Of a stretch of DNA of 32,953 nt, positions 30,706-32,953 are shown piece by piece (positions within the stretch are counted from its first letter, which is position 1; each line of letters starts with the position of its first letter). This DNA is from Candidatus Hermodarchaeota archaeon (lineage in GTDB: Archaea; Asgardarchaeota; Hermodarchaeia; Hermodarchaeales; Hermodarchaeaceae): the NCBI GenBank assembly GCA_016840135.1, contig JAEOSX010000018.1, positions 1-32,953 of the forward strand. The letters are read 5' to 3'. Below the pieces are notes generated by a model. It searched no databases. It saw nothing but the letters and a program-made list of their open reading frames with translations, and was not told where the DNA came from. Made by a program: the position numbers and the translations under genes.

Positions 30706-31854
30706 ATGCGGCAGTTTGAATTTGAAGCAAAAGAAGCGTTTCAAAAAGTTGGATTATCAATTCCACGTGGTAGAGTAGCTCAGAGTAGTGATGAGGTTGA
30801 ACAGGTAGCTCGAGAGTTAGGCTGCCCAGTAATTCTGAAAGCACAGGTACTGGCTGGTGGACGCGGGAAAGCAGGCGGTATTAAACGTGCTGAAACACCC
30901 AAGCAAGCCCGTTCACTTGCTGACAAACTATTTGGAATGGAAATTCACGGACATCTAGTTAATCGCCTCCTCGTCGAGGAATGCCTTGATATTTCCCAAG
31001 AAATCTATCTTGGGATTACGGTTGATAGAACAAATCGCAGACCTGTGGCAATTTGTAGTGGAATGGGTGGTGTTGATATCGAGAAAGTGGCTAAGGAGCA
31101 CCCAGAAAAAATTGCTAGATTAGCGGTCAATCCGCTTATGGGATTGCGCGAGTTTGAAGCCCGCCGGTTAGTTAAAGCTGCAGGGTTCAAAGGACGAACA
31201 CTGCTCCACTTATCTAGGATTGTAATGCAATTATGGCGAGTTTTTTCTGATAACGACGCTGAACTCACTGAAATCAACCCATTAATCGTAACAACAGATG
31301 GGAAATACATAGCAGCTGATGCCCGACTCAATGTAGACGATAGTTCCCTTTTCCGTCACAAAACCTTAGCAGAAAGATTGGAGAAAGGTGTCGCAGAGCT
31401 GACAGAACTTGAACTACGTGCCCGAGAATTGGGTATGACTTACGTGGAATTGAAGGGAGATATCGGCATTATTGGTAATGGAGCAGGGCTTGTGATGGCA
31501 ACAATGGATGCTGTCCATTATTATGGTGGAAAACCATCGAACTTTCTAGATGTTGGAGGAGGAGCCACTGCGGATCGTATGACCCAAGCCTTGGATATTG
31601 TCCTTTCCCACCCGGATGTGAAAGGTGTTTTCATCAATATTCTTGGCGGCATAACACGGTGCGACGAGATGGCTAATGGAATAGTGGCTTCTCAGAAGAC
31701 CCTGAAGCGTGAAGTCCCCATGGCAATCCGGTTAATTGGGACAAGAGAAAAGGAAGGGGCCGAGATATTACAAAAGGCTAACATTCCTTTCCTTGAAACA
31801 ATGGATGCAGCCGCACAGCTCATAGTAGAGAAAACTAGAGGTGGCGAAAAGTGA
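30706..31854 (+). CDS. sucC: Succinyl-CoA synthetase beta subunit
   Basis: The beta subunit binds the nucleotide and, with SucD, interconverts succinyl-CoA and succinate with ATP or GTP synthesis. The 382-aa protein has an ATP-grasp domain ('PVILKAQVLAGGRGKAGGIKRA', 'LLVEECLDISQEIYLGITVDR', 'LTEINPLIVTTDGKYIAADARLNVDD' region) and a C-terminal CoA-ligase domain ('DIGIIGNGAGLVMATMDAVHYYGG', 'FLDVGGGATADRMTQALDIVL', 'GVFINILGGITRCDEMANGIV'). All key elements are intact. It overlaps sucD by four bases (GTGA). Nucleotide specificity cannot be read reliably. Confidence 0.96.
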   Translation: MRQFEFEAKEAFQKVGLSIPRGRVAQSSDEVEQVARELGCPVILKAQVLAGGRGKAGGIKRAETPKQARSLADKLFGMEIHGHLVNRLLVEECLDISQEIYLGITVDRTNRRPVAICSGMGGVDIEKVAKEHPEKIARLAVNPLMGLREFEARRLVKAAGFKGRTLLHLSRIVMQLWRVFSDNDAELTEINPLIVTTDGKYIAADARLNVDDSSLFRHKTLAERLEKGVAELTELELRARELGMTYVELKGDIGIIGNGAGLVMATMDAVHYYGGKPSNFLDVGGGATADRMTQALDIVLSHPDVKGVFINILGGITRCDEMANGIVASQKTLKREVPMAIRLIGTREKEGAEILQKANIPFLETMDAAAQLIVEKTRGGEK

Positions 31855-32726
31855 CTGTCTTGATTAATGATAAAACTCGAGTACTGGTTCAAGGAATAAC
31901 TGGACGAGAAGGTCAATTCCATACTCAAGCAATGCGTGGATACGGCACAAAGGTTCTTGCTGGCACAACTCCTGGTAAGGGTGGACAAGAAGTAGAGGGA
32001 ATTCCTGTATTCGATAATGTCATTGAAGCTACAGAAGAATTCCCAGAGATTAATGCGTCGATTATTTTTGTACCAGCCCGTTTTGCCGCTGATGCTGTTA
32101 ACGAAGCTCTGGACGCAAAGCTTGAAGTCGTTGTAGCAATCACTGAGCATATCCCTCTTCATGACGAGATGAAATTTGTAGCTTTAGCACATCAGCAGGG
32201 AAGCTATATTATTGGACCAAATACTCCAGGAGTCATTTCGCCTGGAATGTGTAAACTTGGGATTATGCCAGCCCACGTATTCAAACCAGGTCAGATTGGT
32301 TTGATATCTCGAAGCGGAACACTCACCTACGAAGTTGCAGCAAGCCTCAGTGGAGCGGGATTCGGTCAATCAACTGCGATCGGATTAGGCGGCGATCCAA
32401 TTACTGGGATGTCGTTCATTGACGCTCTTAGATTATTCGAAACAGACGATAATACTTCAGCAGTTGTAATGATTGGCGAAATTGGAGGCTCAGCTGAGGA
32501 GGAGGCTGCTGAGTACATTAAAGAGCATATCACCAAGCCGGTTGTAGCTTATGTTGCGGGGCGCACTGCCCCCAAGGGCAAGCGGATGGGGCATGCAGGT
32601 GCAATCGTCAGCGGTACGAGCGGCACAGCGGATAGCAAGATGGCTGCTCTCCGAGATGCAAGCGTAACTGTTATCGAGCGCCCCATCGATGTTGATGAAG
32701 CGTTGCAAACCCTACTCAAGTCCTAA
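31851..32726 (+). CDS. sucD: Succinyl-CoA synthetase alpha subunit
   Basis: The alpha subunit carries CoA and the phosphohistidine intermediate. The 291-aa protein has the CoA-binding Rossmann start 'VLVQGITGREGQFHTQAM' and 'TPGKGGQEVEGIPVF', 'IGPNTPGVISPGMCKLGIMP', the ligase domain 'GLISRSGTLTYEVAASL' and 'IGEIGGSAEEEAAEYI', and the phosphorylated histidine in 'MGHAGAIVSG' at about residue 248. The start is GTG, overlapping the sucC stop. The two subunits are adjacent and in stoichiometric order, so an alpha-beta complex is expected. Confidence 0.97.
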   Translation: MTVLINDKTRVLVQGITGREGQFHTQAMRGYGTKVLAGTTPGKGGQEVEGIPVFDNVIEATEEFPEINASIIFVPARFAADAVNEALDAKLEVVVAITEHIPLHDEMKFVALAHQQGSYIIGPNTPGVISPGMCKLGIMPAHVFKPGQIGLISRSGTLTYEVAASLSGAGFGQSTAIGLGGDPITGMSFIDALRLFETDDNTSAVVMIGEIGGSAEEEAAEYIKEHITKPVVAYVAGRTAPKGKRMGHAGAIVSGTSGTADSKMAALRDASVTVIERPIDVDEALQTLLKS

Positions 32727-32742
32727 TGTTTATCTCAGGAAT

Positions 32743-32751
32743 TTTTATAAG
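32743..32751 (+). promoter_or_regulatory. TATA box for eL40
   Basis: TTTTATAAG lies 38-46 bases before the ATG at 32789, giving a start near 32777 and a short leader that still contains the AGGTGA ribosome site. It lies in the 62-bp gap after sucD. Confidence 0.55.
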
Positions 32752-32788
32752 GTAAGGCGGGGAAGCGCAACCGAAACAGGTGAATCCT

Positions 32789-32950
32789 ATGCCCGTTGCT
32801 GATCCAGAAAAACGTCGCATTGCACTCGCGCATCTACTGTATGTTACAATTTGTAGAGATTGTGGAGCTAAGAATCCCTTTAAAGCAACGAAATGCCGGC
32901 GGTGCCGCCGCAAGAACCTTCGACCCAAGCGGCGTGAATTGACAAAGTAA
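32789..32950 (+). CDS. rpl40e: Large ribosomal subunit protein eL40
   Basis: A 53-aa 50S protein with the C4 zinc site 'VTICRDCGAKNP' and 'ATKCRRCRRKNLRPKRREL', typical of the free archaeal form without the ubiquitin fusion found in eukaryotes. An AGGTGA ribosome site is seven bases before the ATG. It ends three bases before the window edge. Confidence 0.95.
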   Translation: MPVADPEKRRIALAHLLYVTICRDCGAKNPFKATKCRRCRRKNLRPKRRELTK

Positions 32951-32953
32951 AAA

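Noticed and set aside
31692-32162. A 156-aa open frame antisense to the sucC-sucD junction
   Set aside because: Both subunits are complete and conserved on the plus strand; no ribosome site or domain on the other.
1-32953. CRISPR arrays, insertion sequences, attachment sites and toxin-antitoxin or defence genes
   Set aside because: No regularly spaced repeats, no transposase or integrase motifs and no defence-type domains were found on either strand.

Overview
This is chromosomal DNA of an archaeon. It encodes an archaeal/eukaryotic-type replication set (PCNA, PriS, PriL, GINS, an RPA14-like OB protein), archaeal translation and ribosome proteins (aIF2-alpha, aIF5A with deoxyhypusine synthase, aEF1B, eS27, eL44, eL21, eL40, uL16/L10e), RNA polymerase subunits Rpb4 and Rpb11, TFS, exosome Csl4, SRP54, Pus10, Nop10, Nob1 and a geranylgeranyl-reductase-type enzyme. 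TATA-like boxes and Shine-Dalgarno motifs are both visible, and TTG or GTG starts are common. The gene content looks like a TACK- or Asgard-grade lineage, but no marker here fixes the phylum. I see no rRNA, tRNA, CRISPR array, transposase or phage gene, and no stretch over 300 bp without a gene.

Layout. 1-960: the 3' part of an extracellular beta-rich protein, convergent with the next block. 888-6359 (minus): one tight operon reading OB-fold protein, PCNA, PriL, PriS, GINS, eL44, eS27, aIF2-alpha, Nop10. 6546-6797: a lone small winged-helix protein. 6828-9020 (minus): CDC48/p97 ATPase. 9156-11074 (minus): NAD kinase, Nob1, a tiny zinc-finger protein and aEF1B. 11178-15971 (plus): aIF5A and deoxyhypusine synthase, then SRP54, a TrmY-like SPOUT protein and Pus10. 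16114-20156 (plus): eL21, Rpb4, DUF655, KsgA, HemK2-like methyltransferase and a DRG/OBG-type GTPase with a broken reading frame. 20250-22158: uL16 and an MFS transporter. 22147-23439 (minus): enolase. 23530-26269 (plus): METTL5-like methyltransferase, Csl4, an unknown 75-aa protein, Rpb11, an RNase III-like protein and TFS. 26285-27496 (minus): geranylgeranyl-reductase-like flavoprotein. 27739-29487 (plus): Pth2 and TruD. 29519-30028 (minus): zinc-ribbon/KH protein. 30201-32950 (plus): Lrp-type regulator, succinyl-CoA synthetase SucC-SucD, eL40.

Nearly everything is housekeeping information processing in archaeal superoperons. The most unusual signal is at 18952-20156. The conserved N-terminal helical segment of the GTPase is separated from its G and TGS domains by a 32-bp insertion built of an imperfect 16-bp tandem repeat. 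Removing exactly those 32 bp restores a family-typical junction. The downstream part also has a G-over-C strand skew opposite to its neighbours. Other points worth a look are the RPA14-like OB protein abutting PCNA, the RNase III-like protein between Rpb11 and TFS, the unknown small protein next to Csl4, a pseudoknot-capable inverted-repeat cluster upstream of pth2, and an Lrp-family regulator placed directly ahead of sucCD. I found no clear new multi-gene system; the candidates are individual genes or sites.
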